DNA of 64,000 bases from Populus alba (Eukaryota > Streptophyta > Magnoliopsida > Malpighiales > Salicaceae): the NCBI RefSeq assembly GCF_005239225.2, contig NC_133300.1:4369875-4433874 (forward strand), read 5' to 3'. Both the position numbers and the translations under genes were made by a program. Positions 1 through 11,587 of this stretch are shown here, in pieces (within the stretch, counting starts at the first letter, position 1; each line of letters opens with the position of its first letter). The notes under the pieces are model-generated. The model saw nothing but the letters and a program-made list of their open reading frames with translations, was not told where the DNA came from and made no database searches.

Positions 1-1688
1 ATAAACGTGACAAAGTAACTAGATTTAGAAATGGAAAGGATTTTTGCAGGGCCCCATACATCAGAATGTACAACAGCAAAAGGTTCTAAACTTTTATTCA
101 AACTTGGTAAATATGAAATATGGTGGCTTTTGGCCATTTCACAAACATTGCAATCAAATTCTGAATCATTGACTACTTTAAAAAGATGTGGCTGTAATTT
201 TCTAAGATATCCAAAAGATAGATGTCCTAATTGGCGATGCCATAACCATATAGTTTCGCGATCTGTATCCAAAGTCCTAGCCTGATATGCATGATTGAAT
301 TTATGTCCTCTAGTCTCTGTAAGTTCCAAGTAATAGAGTTTGCCTCTTTTAACACTATAACCAAGAATCTTCCGGGTTAGAATGTCCTGAAAAACACAAA
401 ATGAAGGCCAAAAAGTTACAGTACAATTAACTGCAGAAGTAATTTGGTCGACTGACAAAAGGTTATATTCAAGAGAGGGGACAACAAGGACTGATTTTAA
501 TGTAAGAGTTTTAGAAAGGATGACAGATCCTTCTCCAACAATAGGAGAGGTACTGCCATTAGCTGTAGAGATAAATGAGTGTGTAGACGAATTAAGGGAT
601 TGTAACTGATTGGTGTCTCTAACCATATGATCTGATGCACCTGTATCAATAATCCAAGTATTATCCTTAGAAGTAGCAGAGAATACATTTGCCTTACCAC
701 CTATACCTGGGTGAGCTACATTAGCTATAGGTTGCGATTTGTCTTCAACCGTAGGTTGAACTTCATTGGTAGTTGTTGTCACCATAGCTTTCCCTGCAAA
801 CTTCTTTCTTGGTTTTTTTGAAAAATCCCACCACTCCGAATAACCAATGATCTCGTAACATCTTTGTTTTGAATGGCCTGATTCACCACAATGTCAACAT
901 ATAAAATTTGTATACCTTCCAGCGGTTTGATTATTGCGATTCTTTCCAGATGACAGCCCTTGTCGAGTTTGATTAGCTATCATGGCAGAGTGCTCAGGAA
1001 TTGAGTGAGAACTCCCCATAGTCTGTCTTTGTTGAAGTTCTCTCCTCACATATGCGTATGAACTTTCCAAGTCCAACTTTGGGTCTTTTCGCAACATTTC
1101 TCCATGAACTTGGTCAAAATCAGAATCAAGTCCACTTAGAAATATATGAACTCGCAATCGAGTTATTGCTGAATGTAGTTGGACTACTCCTTCAACTGTT
1201 CCTTCTTGAGAAGCAGTTCTGTGATCAATTTCTTGAAAGAGAGCAATAAGGTCATTGTAGTATGCTGACAATGATCTACCATCTTGCTTGATAGAGAAGG
1301 ACTTTTGATTTAATTCAAAGAGGCGGGTCTCATATGATCCATCATAAAAGGTTTTCGATACAGCCTTCCATATTTCCTTGGTTGTGGGGAGACGAATAAA
1401 TCATTGCATGAGTAAAGGACTCATTGAATCAATAATCCAGCTTTTCACTTTCTGATTTTCAGTGATCCATGTTGTAAACGTGGGATCTTTGTGGTTGGGT
1501 TTCTTCATTTCGCCAATAAGATATCTGGTTTTGTTACGAGCGCCAATGTGCATCTCCATAAGTTAAGACCATAATGGATAATTAGTTTCATTCAAGATGA
1601 TACCTGTAGGGAATGCAGAGTTGTCTTGGTGGATGATAATTAGTGTGTTATTTGGTGGAACTGGAATAATACTGGTGGGATTAGCCAT
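1..1688 (-). pseudogene. Broken copia gag-pol (gag, protease, start of integrase)
   Basis: The likely start is the ATG at 1688 (MANPTSIIPV). The first in-frame stop follows the motif NYPLWS near 1563, a second lies near 1400, and a third (near 896) replaces a residue just ahead of the CCHC knuckle HCGESGHSKQRC. The longest open piece (1271-894) is the gag helical domain seen in copia gag proteins of the UBN2 type. Downstream come the protease triad DTG and the pre-integrase HxxLGH motif. The product would have served virus-like particle formation and cDNA integration. The accumulated stops make it inactive. Confidence 0.88.
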
Positions 1689-1790
1689 GTATTATTTTAT
1701 GAGTATTTAGCTTTTAACGAATAACAAAGAGAAAAACTAACAGAGTATGAGATTCGTGTTTTGAGCAATTATGCAATTCTACAATTTTCA

Positions 1791-1801
1791 CTCTGATACC
1801 A
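1791..1801 (-). other. Primer-binding site of the left-edge copia element
   Basis: The minus strand reads TGGTATCAGAG, matching the 3' end complement of plant initiator tRNA-Met, the usual copia primer. It abuts the LTR end with no spacer. Confidence 0.85.
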
Positions 1802-2043
1802 TGTAGAAAGACAATGGTCTTTGCAGAATGCAATCTTTCATTCGTATTATTCTTCTCTGCCAAGGAGAAAATATATATATATATATAGGCACTGTTACAA
1901 TTAAAATAGGCAACAATCTCTTCCTAAGAGACGGAATATATTCTTTCCTATATTAATATACAAGATTGATTTGTTTCCTATATGTAATTGGATTCCTATT
2001 ATGAAACATCTATTATATTCGTAATAGACTTCTCATGCCAACA
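1802..2043 (-). repeat. 5' LTR of the left-edge copia element
   Basis: Read on the minus strand this 242-bp segment starts TGTTGGCATGAG and ends CTACA, giving the TG...CA ends expected of an LTR. It is followed at once by the primer-binding site. An AT dinucleotide run near 1868-1887 lies inside it and could serve as a TATA region. The partner LTR lies outside the window, so the boundaries rest on the terminal dinucleotides and the neighbouring primer site. Confidence 0.8.
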
Positions 2044-2784
2044 TATCCAATAATATTACGCAACAAGTCTTTTATCTTACCATCTATATCTCCCTCGGCT
2101 GCTTAGCTACAATCCAACAACACAATGACACTGGTAATCAAACAAGAAATAAACCAAACCCACTTAAGATATTAAACAATAATTTTATTTTTTTTAATGT
2201 GGGATAAGGGATCCACTGCTGCCTAAGCTGCCAAATGGGTAAGAAGAAAATAACGTATAATCAAGAGATGGAGAACATTATTCTATATTTAAAAAGGTGT
2301 GAAAAAAACAATGTGTATATATCATAGACAAGAACTTAGATCACACTATAAATATAAATATTTATATCATAGATAATATTATAACACCAGACGTTGTCTT
2401 TTTTATTTGTCATGCCAAAAGCTGCTGAGTTTAATTCCCTTGAGCTCTGGAATTAAATTTTGGTTTTTCCAATAGTGGGCTTTGGATTTTTTTTTCTAAA
2501 TAATTTTATTTAACATTAATACGATAGATAAATCCATTACTTAATTGATCTGTTTTGGTAGCCAAATATTCACTAATCAAATAAGGTGGATGTTTGAGGT
2601 TATCAACTCATATAACCTAATGCCTTCCATGGAAGAAGATGCATGGGGCAGGCCTTTCCTAAATGATCTCGTGAAATGCAAATAAGGATTTATGCAATTA
2701 ACCATGTATGAGTTTTTGAAATGCCTTCCTTGTAAGTGATTTGCTGCCAATTAAAATATCATGCGGTTGTTTTTACAGTTCAGC
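2044..2784. other. Intergenic AT-rich spacer, nothing recognised
   Basis: No long open frame, RNA gene or repeat with clear ends is visible. The sequence is AT-rich with short homopolymer runs. Confidence 0.6.
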
Positions 2785-2957
2785 TGTGTTTTATAAAAAT
2801 TTAAATTTTTATTACTTTTTAAATTATATTTTTAATATTTTTAGATCATTTTAATATATTAATATCAAAAATATTTTTAAAAAATATATATTATTATAAT
2901 ATATTTTAAAACAAAAAATACTTTTAAAATAATCTCTACTGCAACACTAAACAAACA
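2785..2957 (+). repeat. Short non-autonomous DNA element, copy A (degenerate)
   Basis: An AT-rich block with the family core 'ttagatcattttaatatatt', then 'atcaaaaatattttt', ending near a 'ctactgcaacactaaacaaac' type terminus. The same core and terminus recur near 3300, 21820, 29460, 30930 and 33425 of this window. It carries no coding capacity. From memory this resembles an abundant short repeat of Populus; that identity was not checked. Confidence 0.6.
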
Positions 2958-3299
2958 GTATTGTATTCTTTTTCCTTATTTTGTACAAGTAATATCCAAA
3001 CCCTACACAAATGTATTTTGAACATGGATAGGGTGTAGCATTCAAGCCCTTTTTTCTCTCCCTACTTTTGTTAAGAGAAAGGATCCCCTCTATGCAATCA
3101 AGGATGATGAATGATGATGTGATGTGATTAAGATGAAAAAAACAATTGCAGAAAAGCTGAAAAAAAGTGACCAAAGTGTTAAAAAAGAAACAGTAGAGGG
3201 ACACTTGATTCGGTCTTGGGTTCCATTTTCACGTTTCTGAATACTATATATTTAAGCATGCTACTGCTAGAGTCATGTAGGAGGAGCTAAAAGAGTACG

Positions 3300-3512
3300 T
3301 GCCTACTTGTTTTTATATTTTAAAAAATATTTTTTAAAAAAATTGAATTTTTTTATTTGCTTCGTATTAATATTTTTTAGTGTTTTTAGATCATTTTGAT
3401 GCGCTGGTATCAAAAATAATTTTTTTAAAAATAAAAAAAATATTATTTTGATGTATTTTCGAGTGAAAAATACTTTGAAAAGTAATTATAACCACACTAT
3501 CAAACACGCTAA
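3300..3512 (+). repeat. Short non-autonomous DNA element, copy B
   Basis: This is a better preserved copy of the same family. It has the core 'tcattttgatgcgctggtat' followed by 'caaaaataattttttta', and the terminus 'ataaccacactatcaaacac'. Length is about 210 bp, no ORF. The terminus matches copies E (31100 region) and C (21820 region, opposite orientation). Confidence 0.7.
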
Positions 3513-4092
3513 ATTCTTCTCCTCATAAATCACTTATTTATTGAAAAGAGTGCTTTTTTTTTTCCTTTTCTTTTTGATTTTTTTTCAATTAATATTTTTT
3601 TATTTAGTTATTACACTCCTATGACACGAATCTCAGGTTTGTCAGGTTAACCTGATTTGGCGATCTAATCCAGTTGACACAATTTTTTTTTTTTCAATTT
3701 CATCCTTAATATTAATTTAATTAAGAATTAAACTGTTTTTTTTTAAAAAAAAACTTTTCATTAAGTTATTCTTGTCTCATGACCCGAGAATAGTACTTAA
3801 CGAGTTAACTCGAGTTGCTTAGGTTGTTTTTTTTGTCTTTTATTTAATTGATTTTTGTTTCAATTTTACCCTTTAATGTTAGATCAATTGAAAATTGAAT
3901 TTCATGATCTGTTTTAATTTAATTTTTATGAAAATATCTTGATCTCACAATTAAGATCACGAGTTTTAGTATTTTAACTCTAATTAAATCAAGTTTGTTT
4001 TTTTTTATTTCTTTTAAAAGGTTATATCAATTTCATAATTTAGATGAAAGTTTCTTCAACATTAATTTTTTTTATTATTATCGTAAGGAGAA
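3513..4092. other. AT-rich spacer, no gene seen
   Basis: T-rich stretches and scattered short palindromes around 'ggttaacctg' and 'gagttaactcgag' (3640-3820) suggest old repeat DNA, but no element boundaries are visible. Confidence 0.5.
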
Positions 4093-4820
4093 AATTCGCA
4101 TTTGCTATTATCTATCCTGGTCAAGCACTTGGATCATAAGAGTGTTGCCATGCAGCCTTCTTTACAAGTAGACATTGTTAATGTCACAGAACGACTTGGA
4201 CAAAGCGCAATGCAGCGAGCCACAGTTGCTAACATTGGTGCAACATCTGACTTGATGAAACATTTACGAAAATGCCTGCAAAATTCATCCAAATTTTCAA
4301 ACCCCGGGGTGGCAGTGATGGATGGAATGCTGATCTTCAGTTTGCCTTGGAAAAATGCATCTCACAGCTCTCAGATAAGGTCTGCAGTTGTTCCTTAAGT
4401 TGACTTCATTTTTAATATACGGAATTTGATGGATGAACTAGTGCAATAGTGCCACAGAAACTTGGCTTTTGAAACTTTAAACCATCATTTATAATATGAG
4501 GTTATGCTATGTAAACTGTTTCAGGCTTTTCCTGATGCTCTATTCCACCAATTGCTTGTAGCAATGGCCCACCCAGACCATGAGACTAGATTTGGAGCGC
4601 ACTGTGTTTTCTCTATCTTGCTCATATGCCATCCTTGTTTTCTCCTTGGTCAGACCAGGATAAGAAAACCTCTGAAGCTGTTTCTGAAATTTTGGGTGCA
4701 TCAGCAACACAAAAGAGGAGTAAAGGTTTCTCCTTTCTGGGTGAAAGAAAAGATAGTGTCGATGCCGTGGATGGAAAATTGTGGGAAGAAGGCAATGCAA
4801 TTTCAAATGTGGGTGAAAAA

Positions 4821-4882
4821 CATGATTCTCATGATCATTTAAACAGCTTCACATGATTCTCATGATCATTTAAACAGCTTCA
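4821..4882 (+). repeat. Perfect 31-bp tandem duplication inside an EFR3-like exon
   Basis: Two identical 31-bp units (4821-4851 and 4852-4882) containing 'gattctcatgatcatttaaa'. Thirty-one is not a multiple of three, so the duplication shifts the frame of the exon. The lack of any mismatch suggests it arose recently compared with the gene's other lesions. Confidence 0.95.
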
Positions 4883-4885
4883 GGT

Positions 4886-5105
4886 TGTCAAAGAACCATT
4901 TCAATCTAAAAATCCTTTGGGCTTAAAACTTGCACAGATCCATATTATCTTATGCTTAATTTTTATCAAATAAATGAGGATGATGAGATTCAAACTCATG
5001 ACCGTTTGGTTATTAAAACTTTGATACCATGTCAAAGAATTATCTCAATCTAAAAACTTAAGCTTTTAGGTGAGGTCTCATAATATAATTTATATTATTT
5101 TCTAA
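4886..5105. repeat. Intron insertion with 'caaagaa..caatctaaaaa' ends
   Basis: A roughly 210-bp block begins 'tgtcaaagaaccatttcaat' and has an internal related stretch 'tgtcaaagaattatctcaat' near 5031. It lies in what should be an intron of the EFR3-like gene. A diverged similar block occurs at 32310-32530. It looks like an old non-autonomous element or LTR fragment; the class is not clear. Confidence 0.45.
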
Positions 5106-8100
5106 CACAAGCATGCTGCTCTGGATGGAAAAATGGTAAGGAGCTCCAAAGATTTTGCATTTGAGATTTCATTTAGTTCTCAGCTGGGATCTCCTTTTCA
5201 CATCCTTTCTAAATGGTCTCATGTAGTTGAATGTTTGCTGGCAGCTAACTTCCCTTCGATTGAGTAGCCATCAAATCAGTCTTTTGCTTTAATCATTATG
5301 GGTTAAGGCAACATCTGCAGAGAATATGCCCACAAATTTTGAGGCCATGAGCCATACTTGTAATATCGCTTTGCTTTCCACACGATCTAAGGTGAGAGGA
5401 TTCATTTACTTCAATCTCCTCTCAGTTATAATAATTCTTAATTTATCAAAGTATATCCGGCAATTCCTTTTGAATCTTTTGAACTTACAATGATACTTCA
5501 AGCCAGCAACTTTTTTTTCTTTTGCAATGATACTGACATTGAATCTGAAGAAGAAAATTGCTGCGAGGGGCTTCTGCATAGCCAGAAAAAAAGTTTAATG
5601 TCTTGCCATTTCTTTCAAATCACCCAGCTTAAGATAAATGAAGAATTTTATGCTTTTTATTTGATGATTATAATTAGCCTGTATGTTGATGGATACAGGC
5701 CTCAAGTCACATGGCACTAGTTCGGTGTTTTCAGCTGGCACTCTCTCTTAGGAGCATCTCCCTGGCTCAAGAAGGTTAGTTGAATCTGTTAGTGCATGGT
5801 AAATTGGTAATATGTTTTGATTGTAGGGATTGACAACATTTGCTCTCTAATTCCTCTTTTCTCTTTGGCTAAAAGGTCCCTGATTATTGATTTCTTAATT
5901 GCCCTTGAAGTTAATTTTCTGAAATTATTGGATTGGTTATGTTGGTGCAATTTACTTCCGATACCTGTTTCCTGCATCCATATCTAAGCAGGTCTGCAAC
6001 CATCTCGTAGAAGGTCACTCGTCACCTTGGCATCATTCATGCTTATTTTTGCAGCAAGGGCAGGAAATCTTTTAGAGCTAATTCCTTTTGTTAATTCCTA
6101 TCTAACAGAAAAAAACAATTAGTTCACTTTTCCATTACCATTTAGAAGGAAATGTTTTGTTTTTGTTTTTCTATGACTATGACATGTTTCCCGTGGAGCT
6201 TTTGTTAATATATTTGCATCAATTTATGAATATTATGGCAGGCAAACCCTTATCTTGAATTAGTTGAAGATATCAGGCTGCAGGCTGTTTATGTAGAATC
6301 TGATGACGGGAAAATAGCATAGGGATCAGAGGAGGAGGATGTTGCTGCTTTAAAATCTCTTTCACATGTGGAAGCAGATGATAGTCATTTGAAGGAAACC
6401 CTGACATCCCAATTCATGCAAAATTTGTCAAATTATCAGAGGTGATGTTCTTATTTATATTTATCCAATTTCTTAACAAGATCACTAGTGAATCCCTCTT
6501 TCCTAGATCTGATATAGGATTAGCCACATTTGTGTCATGTAAAAATTAGAGAATATATTAGGATGAATTATCAGGCATTTATATTTGCGGTGTTTATCAA
6601 AATTCACTCATTTATTTTCATTATTTTTCCAGGATGAATTAGCAGGCATAAAACAACAACTTCTGCAGGAGTTTTCACCTGATGATGCATATCCATCAGG
6701 AACTCCCCTGTTTATGGATACACCTAGGCCATGTTCCCCTCTTGCCTGAATGGAGTTTCAGGCATTTGAGGAGGTAACATCATTAAGTTAATGTTTTCCA
6801 TCTTACAGTTAGCATCCGTGGTGACAGTTCACTTTATTTATTGGGTGTCTCTCAGATCATGCCTGCAGCTGCCTTGACAGATGATGACACCTTCACAGAA
6901 CTTAATGGAAGCCAGTCAGGTCGCAGAACATCAATGTCTGTCCATACACTTGACATCCTAAGCGTCAAAGAACTTCTGGAACCATTAAGGGGAGCACTTC
7001 CTGTTTCTTCATTTCTTTTTCAACACTTAACTGCTTGGTGGATGGAAATGTCATTCCTTTTCTGCATTTCTTTCCCATTTTATGCTGTTTAGATCCGTGA
7101 TCCTCAGCGAGGAATGGTTGTGGAATGTATTGAAAATTGCAAATTTAGGAAAGTTCAAAAAAGTAAAGAGTTGTTCAAAATTACCTGTTCCTTACGACCA
7201 GATGAAGAGTCAGTGTGAAGCTCTTGTAATTGGGAAACAGCAGAAAATGTCAATACTGCATAGTTTTAAGCATCAAGCAGAAGCCAAGGTTTTCCCCATT
7301 GAAGAAGAAAAGAAAGACACCTCAGTCCATGATGTGGTGAGTCCGTTTACTTCACAGATACAGAGTCACAGACCATGCTTGATGAATATATTGCTTTTTC
7401 GAATTGATTCCCTTCTGTCCTGTTTTGTCCCTTTGCAAGAACACAGTTGCATCAGTCCTCAGGTTTGGTGGTAGTGACGATAAAATCGAAACTAAACTGT
7501 CACTAAAAATAGCAACACCAAGAAGAACAGTAACAGTAACGCCAATATTTGATGTTGTAGTTATCACCATCATTGTTTTCACTATTATACCTGAAGTTTT
7601 AGACATCCGGAAGTTTCCTGAAAGTTGGTGAATTTTGATCTCTTGTCCTTCACTTTGGCTTTGGATTTCGCTGTTCTGAAGGGCTCCACTATAATTTTTT
7701 GCCTGATTAGCCTCAGAGCCCTTTTACCTTCATTTAATTTCTTGGGGGCATAACCTAGATATATTGTTATCTCAGTGAATACATAATTTGATGAGAAACA
7801 ATAAATGAAAAGGAATTAAAGCAGGAAAAAAAGAAATTTTTAGAGAAAAACTTTAAGAATTAAAAAAAAAAATGAGGTTGGAAAATATGACCTTATAGTA
7901 TAGCCTGATTCTCCAGCTTTGTCTTGAGTTGCTTCCTTATTCATATTTGAGGAGAGAATCTGTTAATGAAGTTGAATTCTGCAATTTTTTTTATTTAATT
8001 TATAAAAAATTGTACATATAAATAATATAACCCTAAAATATTTTATTATTGGGCTCAACTCAGTAATTAAATCTGTTTAACATAAATAACTCAAATAAAT

Positions 8101-8360
8101 AAAATAATCAATAAAATAAACCTAAATAAGCTTAGTTTTCTAATAAAAAAGTGATGGGTTAAGCCATTTTATATTGTTTCTGTCTATATGCTCTCGTTTA
8201 ACTTATTGTGTGGTGTGATATCCTCACCAAAAATATTGCAAAAATATTCATTGTTTAGAAAGTGGAGTTGCCGCAATGTGATCTGAAGTTAGCTGTTAAC
8301 TCCAGTACGGACATAATTCTTTCAGATTACCACCTTCAAGCCCCGACGACAAATTCTTGA

Positions 8361-10320
8361 AAGCATAAGTTTTCTTTTCCTCAGTCAGTTATCCTTTTCC
8401 ACATCTCTTTAACATGGAAGCTTGCTTTTTTTTGTTTTTTTTTTTTTTTATTAATATAAGTGTTCGAACTATAAGTGTATAATAATTTTAAAATTTATAA
8501 AATTTAAATTAATAATTTTTAATGAATAAAGTCAAGATCTAACAAGTTAAATTTGCTTCTTTATTTGTTAGCTTTACACAAAGGTTCCCAGTCTGGTTAG
8601 ATGGCTCTGCATCTCAGCCTAGTTCTACTGTGGAGAAGCGATATGGGGAAAATGGGTGGTCATCGTCTCCACTGTTTTCATATCTTTAGCAAGATTTGTT
8701 AATATCTTTTCCTTTTTTCATTAAACTTTTGGCTAACGTCCCATGAACACTGCTTGTGGACATGGAAACAGGGCTAGCTGAGAGAATTAAGAGTTTCTTA
8801 CACAATTATCAATATAATCTTTCAAATTGCATGTGCTGTGCTGATTCAGATATGCCATGCTGATAGTAGACGTTATAGTGAGAAGTGTAATTTTTTTCTT
8901 TATTAATGTTTAGGATTTGCTTAGGTGTTGCTCGATTAATTCTATAGATTCTGAAGTTCATATAAGTTTTTAATATTTTTTAAAAATCTTAAATTCTTAA
9001 TTATTAAAAAATAAATTTAAAATCTAAGTAATTCAACTACCTTTTATTTTTGTGTTCTATGATTGGATACTAGGAAGTGAAGAAAATGCCATTTCCATGG
9101 CTGATCTCTTGCTCGAGACAGAATACATTTCTCATGGCTAGCATAATTCATACCCTTTTAAGTTTGATGGTAGATCATTGGGCTAGTTTTTGCATCGATC
9201 TAGATTTTAAGTTTTTTTTTTTTTTTGAGTAATTTTAATGGTGCACCCTCTCTCTTAACCTAGAACATGGAGGAATTTATTATTTGATGTATTTAAAGAA
9301 ATTTAATAATTTTTTTAGTTGTTTTGATTTTAATGTTTGAATCTAGAAAATAAAAAAAGGGAGTGTACTTTCCTAACCATGAAGGGGAAAAAAAATATAT
9401 ATTAAAGCTTTCCCTTCATTTCTCCACTTATTAAGCTTTTCTTAAATATAAATTTGCTGTGGTCAAATTCAGAGTCTATTATCATTTTGTTTAAAATATA
9501 AATTTGGATATGATCCATTATTATTTGATCAATTCATGGGTTATTAGATCACTAGTGTGTGTGTGTATATATATATATATATTATTTTAAAAATAAAAAA
9601 TATATTATATTTTTAACCTAATTAGTCCCGTCAATTAAATTCAAGTAAAATAATGATTATTTTTTTTATTTAATTACAAATTTATAACATGTCATATAGT
9701 ATAACCCTCATCTTTTTTAAAATTAAAATAATATTTTTTTATTATTTTATTTTAAAATTAATAAGTTAATTATTATATTGTGATGAGGTTAAACTGAACT
9801 AAATTTGATTAAAAAATCTATCTAGATTTTTATTTGAATTAATTATATTTTTTTATTTTTTTAATTTAAATCAATTTAAATAAATTAATAAAATTTTAAA
9901 TTGATTTGTCAAAATTCAAGTTTTACCACATATTCCTGGATTTTGAAACAACCCATTAAATTAAATTGAACCAAACTTTATATTCATGCTAATAATTCTG
10001 GAAAATATATCTTAACTGGTTAAATTTTATATTTATTTTTTAAAAATTACCAGTTTGAGTTTCATAAATTTCAGGGTAATTATAGATTTATATAATTATT
10101 AATTTCAAGGCCTATAAAATTAGTCGAGATGTACACAAATTGATCTGAATAATTATATTAATAATAATAAAAAATTTCATGTTCACAAAGCATGTACCAT
10201 GGAAATAATACACTTATACGATGTTTAATATTTTCCTAAATAGAAAAAAAAATAAAAACATCAGGTGTACCCGTTTACATAATCTTTCCAAATCCCACTC
10301 AATCCCCCTCCGCCACATCA
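8361..10320. other. Long AT-rich intergenic region
   Basis: No coding frame, RNA gene or element with clear ends. It holds a GT/AT dinucleotide run near 9556-9583, T and A homopolymers, and an open but unrecognised stretch near 8572-8690 that could be gene debris (reads FPVWLDGSASQPSSTVEK). It separates the EFR3-like remnant from the promoter of the ATAD2-type gene. Confidence 0.5.
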
Positions 10321-10343
10321 AACATACAAAACTCCTCCAATTC

Positions 10344-10590
10344 ACACGTCACCCAAAATAAGCTACCTTCCACGTGGCAACCTCCAACTGGATCCATTAC
10401 GTTAACAACAAGACTCTTCAGCAAAAACATAAAACACGTGGCACTTAACGACCAGGACTGGAGACAAGTAGGATCCACACAAACGTCCACATTGAAATTA
10501 AAGCTATGTGTCAACTCGCTCTCTATCGTTTTAAACTCACTCACTGAGTCACCATAACAAAAACTCGCTCTCTTTAGGTTTTTATAAAAT
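10344..10590 (+). promoter_or_regulatory. Core promoter of the ATAD2/BRAT1-type gene with two G-boxes and TATA box
   Basis: Two copies of CACGTGGC (10371-10378 and 10435-10442) and a third ACGT core in ACACGTCAC (from 10344) precede a TATA box, TATAAAA, at 10583-10589. A CT-rich stretch (10640-10675) follows and probably lies in the leader. CACGTG with flanking GC is the G-box/ABRE core bound by plant bZIP and bHLH factors, so light or abscisic acid input is possible. That is inferred from motif only. Transcription would start at about 10610-10620. Confidence 0.6.
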
Positions 10591-10614
10591 GCGAGAAACC
10601 CCCCCCCCTCCCAG

Positions 10615-11587
10615 AAACGCCATGTCCCTGGGGTTTTATCACCCTCTCTCGCTCTCTCTCTCCCTAGACAGATCTCTCTGATAAGGTAAATCTCCACCGT
10701 CCTTTTCCTTTCCTTTTTCCCCTAAAAAAATTCAAAGATTTTTCTGATTATTCAAAATGTATATCGTTCAATTGTTTTTTTAAAATTTAAGAAATTTATC
10801 TATTTTTTAATTTCCGCTGTCTATCCTCTCTGCATGCATTGATTTTTTTTTTTTTGTGAAATCTTTATTTATTGAAAAAAAAAAATCTGCACATTACTTT
10901 ATTTTTTTATGTGGAATTTACTGAAAATGATCGAAATTAGTGCTAATTAGTTATTAGAGTAATTTTATTTTGATGATTTTTGTGTTAAGAGTAATTTAGG
11001 GCATTTTAAATGAGGATAATTAGTGTTTAGTAAATTTTACATGGTAGAGTTTTTTGAGTATTTATTTTAGAGTGTAAGCACCCCTGTTGCGTGTGCTGAA
11101 CAATGGAGTTATTATCGGGATTTTGCGGTTGTTAGGGTTTTAGTAATTTGTATTTAGGAGAGCTGTTTAGGGGTTTTAGATAGCGAGTTAAGAATTTAGA
11201 GGTTTGAAGGAACTGATTTTTTTTAGTGTGTTTTTGAAGTGGGGTGAATTTCCTGTTGATTCTGCTGGAAGCTTGAAGTTGAAAGTGGGAGAAGGAGAAC
11301 AATGTGTAGCAATGTACGAGTTTTTATTCTTGAAAAGCAGAATTTTTTTTAAATTTGTGGTAGTGCTGGAAAGATGATCAGAATTTAGAAATAAAAATAA
11401 TGGTATTCTATGAGTGAGCTTAATAAATTGTGTTTATGTTTGTGGGTTTTTTTATTTGTTTATTTATTGTAGGGGTTGGATCCTAAACTTGAGGTTTTTT
11501 TTTTTTTCGTTTTTTCTGTTGAGGTCAGGTGTTTTTAATTTTATGGGAGAGCATAGACGACGGAGATAGATTTTTGTTTCGTTGCAT
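10615..11587 (+). other. 5' leader with an 843-bp intron (ATAD2/BRAT1-type gene)
   Basis: A short leader exon ends at 10685 (gataag, then gtaaat). The intron runs 10686-11528, with a long T tract before its end ggtcag. The leader then continues to the start codon at 11588. The donor, pyrimidine tract and acceptor are all good matches to plant consensus. First introns in plant leaders often raise expression; whether this one does is not known. The exact transcription start is estimated from the TATA box only. Confidence 0.6.
11543..11569 (+). CDS. Upstream ORF in the 5' leader (8 codons, MGEHRRRR)
   Basis: Directly after the leader intron an ATG opens an eight-codon frame ending TAG at 11567-11569, 18 nt before the main start codon. 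The peptide is strikingly basic (four arginines in a row at its end). Its ATG lies in a poor context (ttttATGgg has G at +4 but no purine at -3). Being so close to the main start, it could lower initiation at 11588. It exists in the mRNA only if the 11528 acceptor is used. No conservation data are available here. Confidence 0.4.
   Translation: MGEHRRRR

Larger units (their letters stand above)
1..2043 (-). mobile_element. Ty1/copia LTR retrotransposon, 5' part only, off left edge
   Basis: On the minus strand the order is LTR (2043 to 1802), an initiator-methionine-type primer-binding site directly next to it, gag with a zinc knuckle, the protease motif DTGASDHM near 620-660, the GAG-pre-integrase motif WHRQLGHLS near 210-240, and the first part of the integrase core (HSDVWGPAKIL) near 30-60. 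This order is typical of Ty1/copia elements. Reverse transcriptase, RNase H and the 3' LTR lie beyond base 1, so target duplications cannot be tested. At least three in-frame stops in gag show that the copy is not autonomous. Confidence 0.93.
4093..8360 (+). pseudogene. EFR3 / SEMI-ROLLED LEAF 2-like ARM-repeat gene, decayed
   Basis: Exon-like blocks occur in order: 4100-4379 (VAMQPSLQVDIVNVT-type), 4525-4883 (AFPDALFHQLLVAMAHPDHE), 5255-5392 (SLRLSSHQISLLL then ATSAENMPTNFEAM), 5700-5773 (SSHMALVRCFQLALSLRSIS), 5993-6060 (SRRRSLVTLASFMLIF), 6242-6440 (NPYLELVEDIRLQAVYVESD), 6633-6773 (DELAGIKQQLLQEFSPDDAY), 6857-6990 (IMPAAALTDDDTFTE), 7180-7336 (YDQMKSQCEALVIGKQQKMS), and possibly 8262-8360. 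These match plant EFR3-like proteins. EFR3 proteins anchor the phosphatidylinositol 4-kinase complex at the plasma membrane. Lesions: frameshifts near 4300, 4625 and 6430, a 31-bp tandem duplication at 4821, and in-frame stops near 5292, 6321 and 6748. The first exons appear to be missing. Splice sites mostly remain, pointing to decay of a duplicated gene and not to a processed copy. Confidence 0.88.

Noticed and set aside
8572..8690. Open stretch reading FPVWLDGSASQPSSTVEK as a possible gene
   Set aside because: Too short and unsupported by splice context or homology; kept only as possible gene debris.
10299..10697. Minus-strand 132-codon frame over the promoter
   Set aside because: It covers the TATA box, G-boxes and leader of the plus-strand gene, and no domain or codon pattern supports it.
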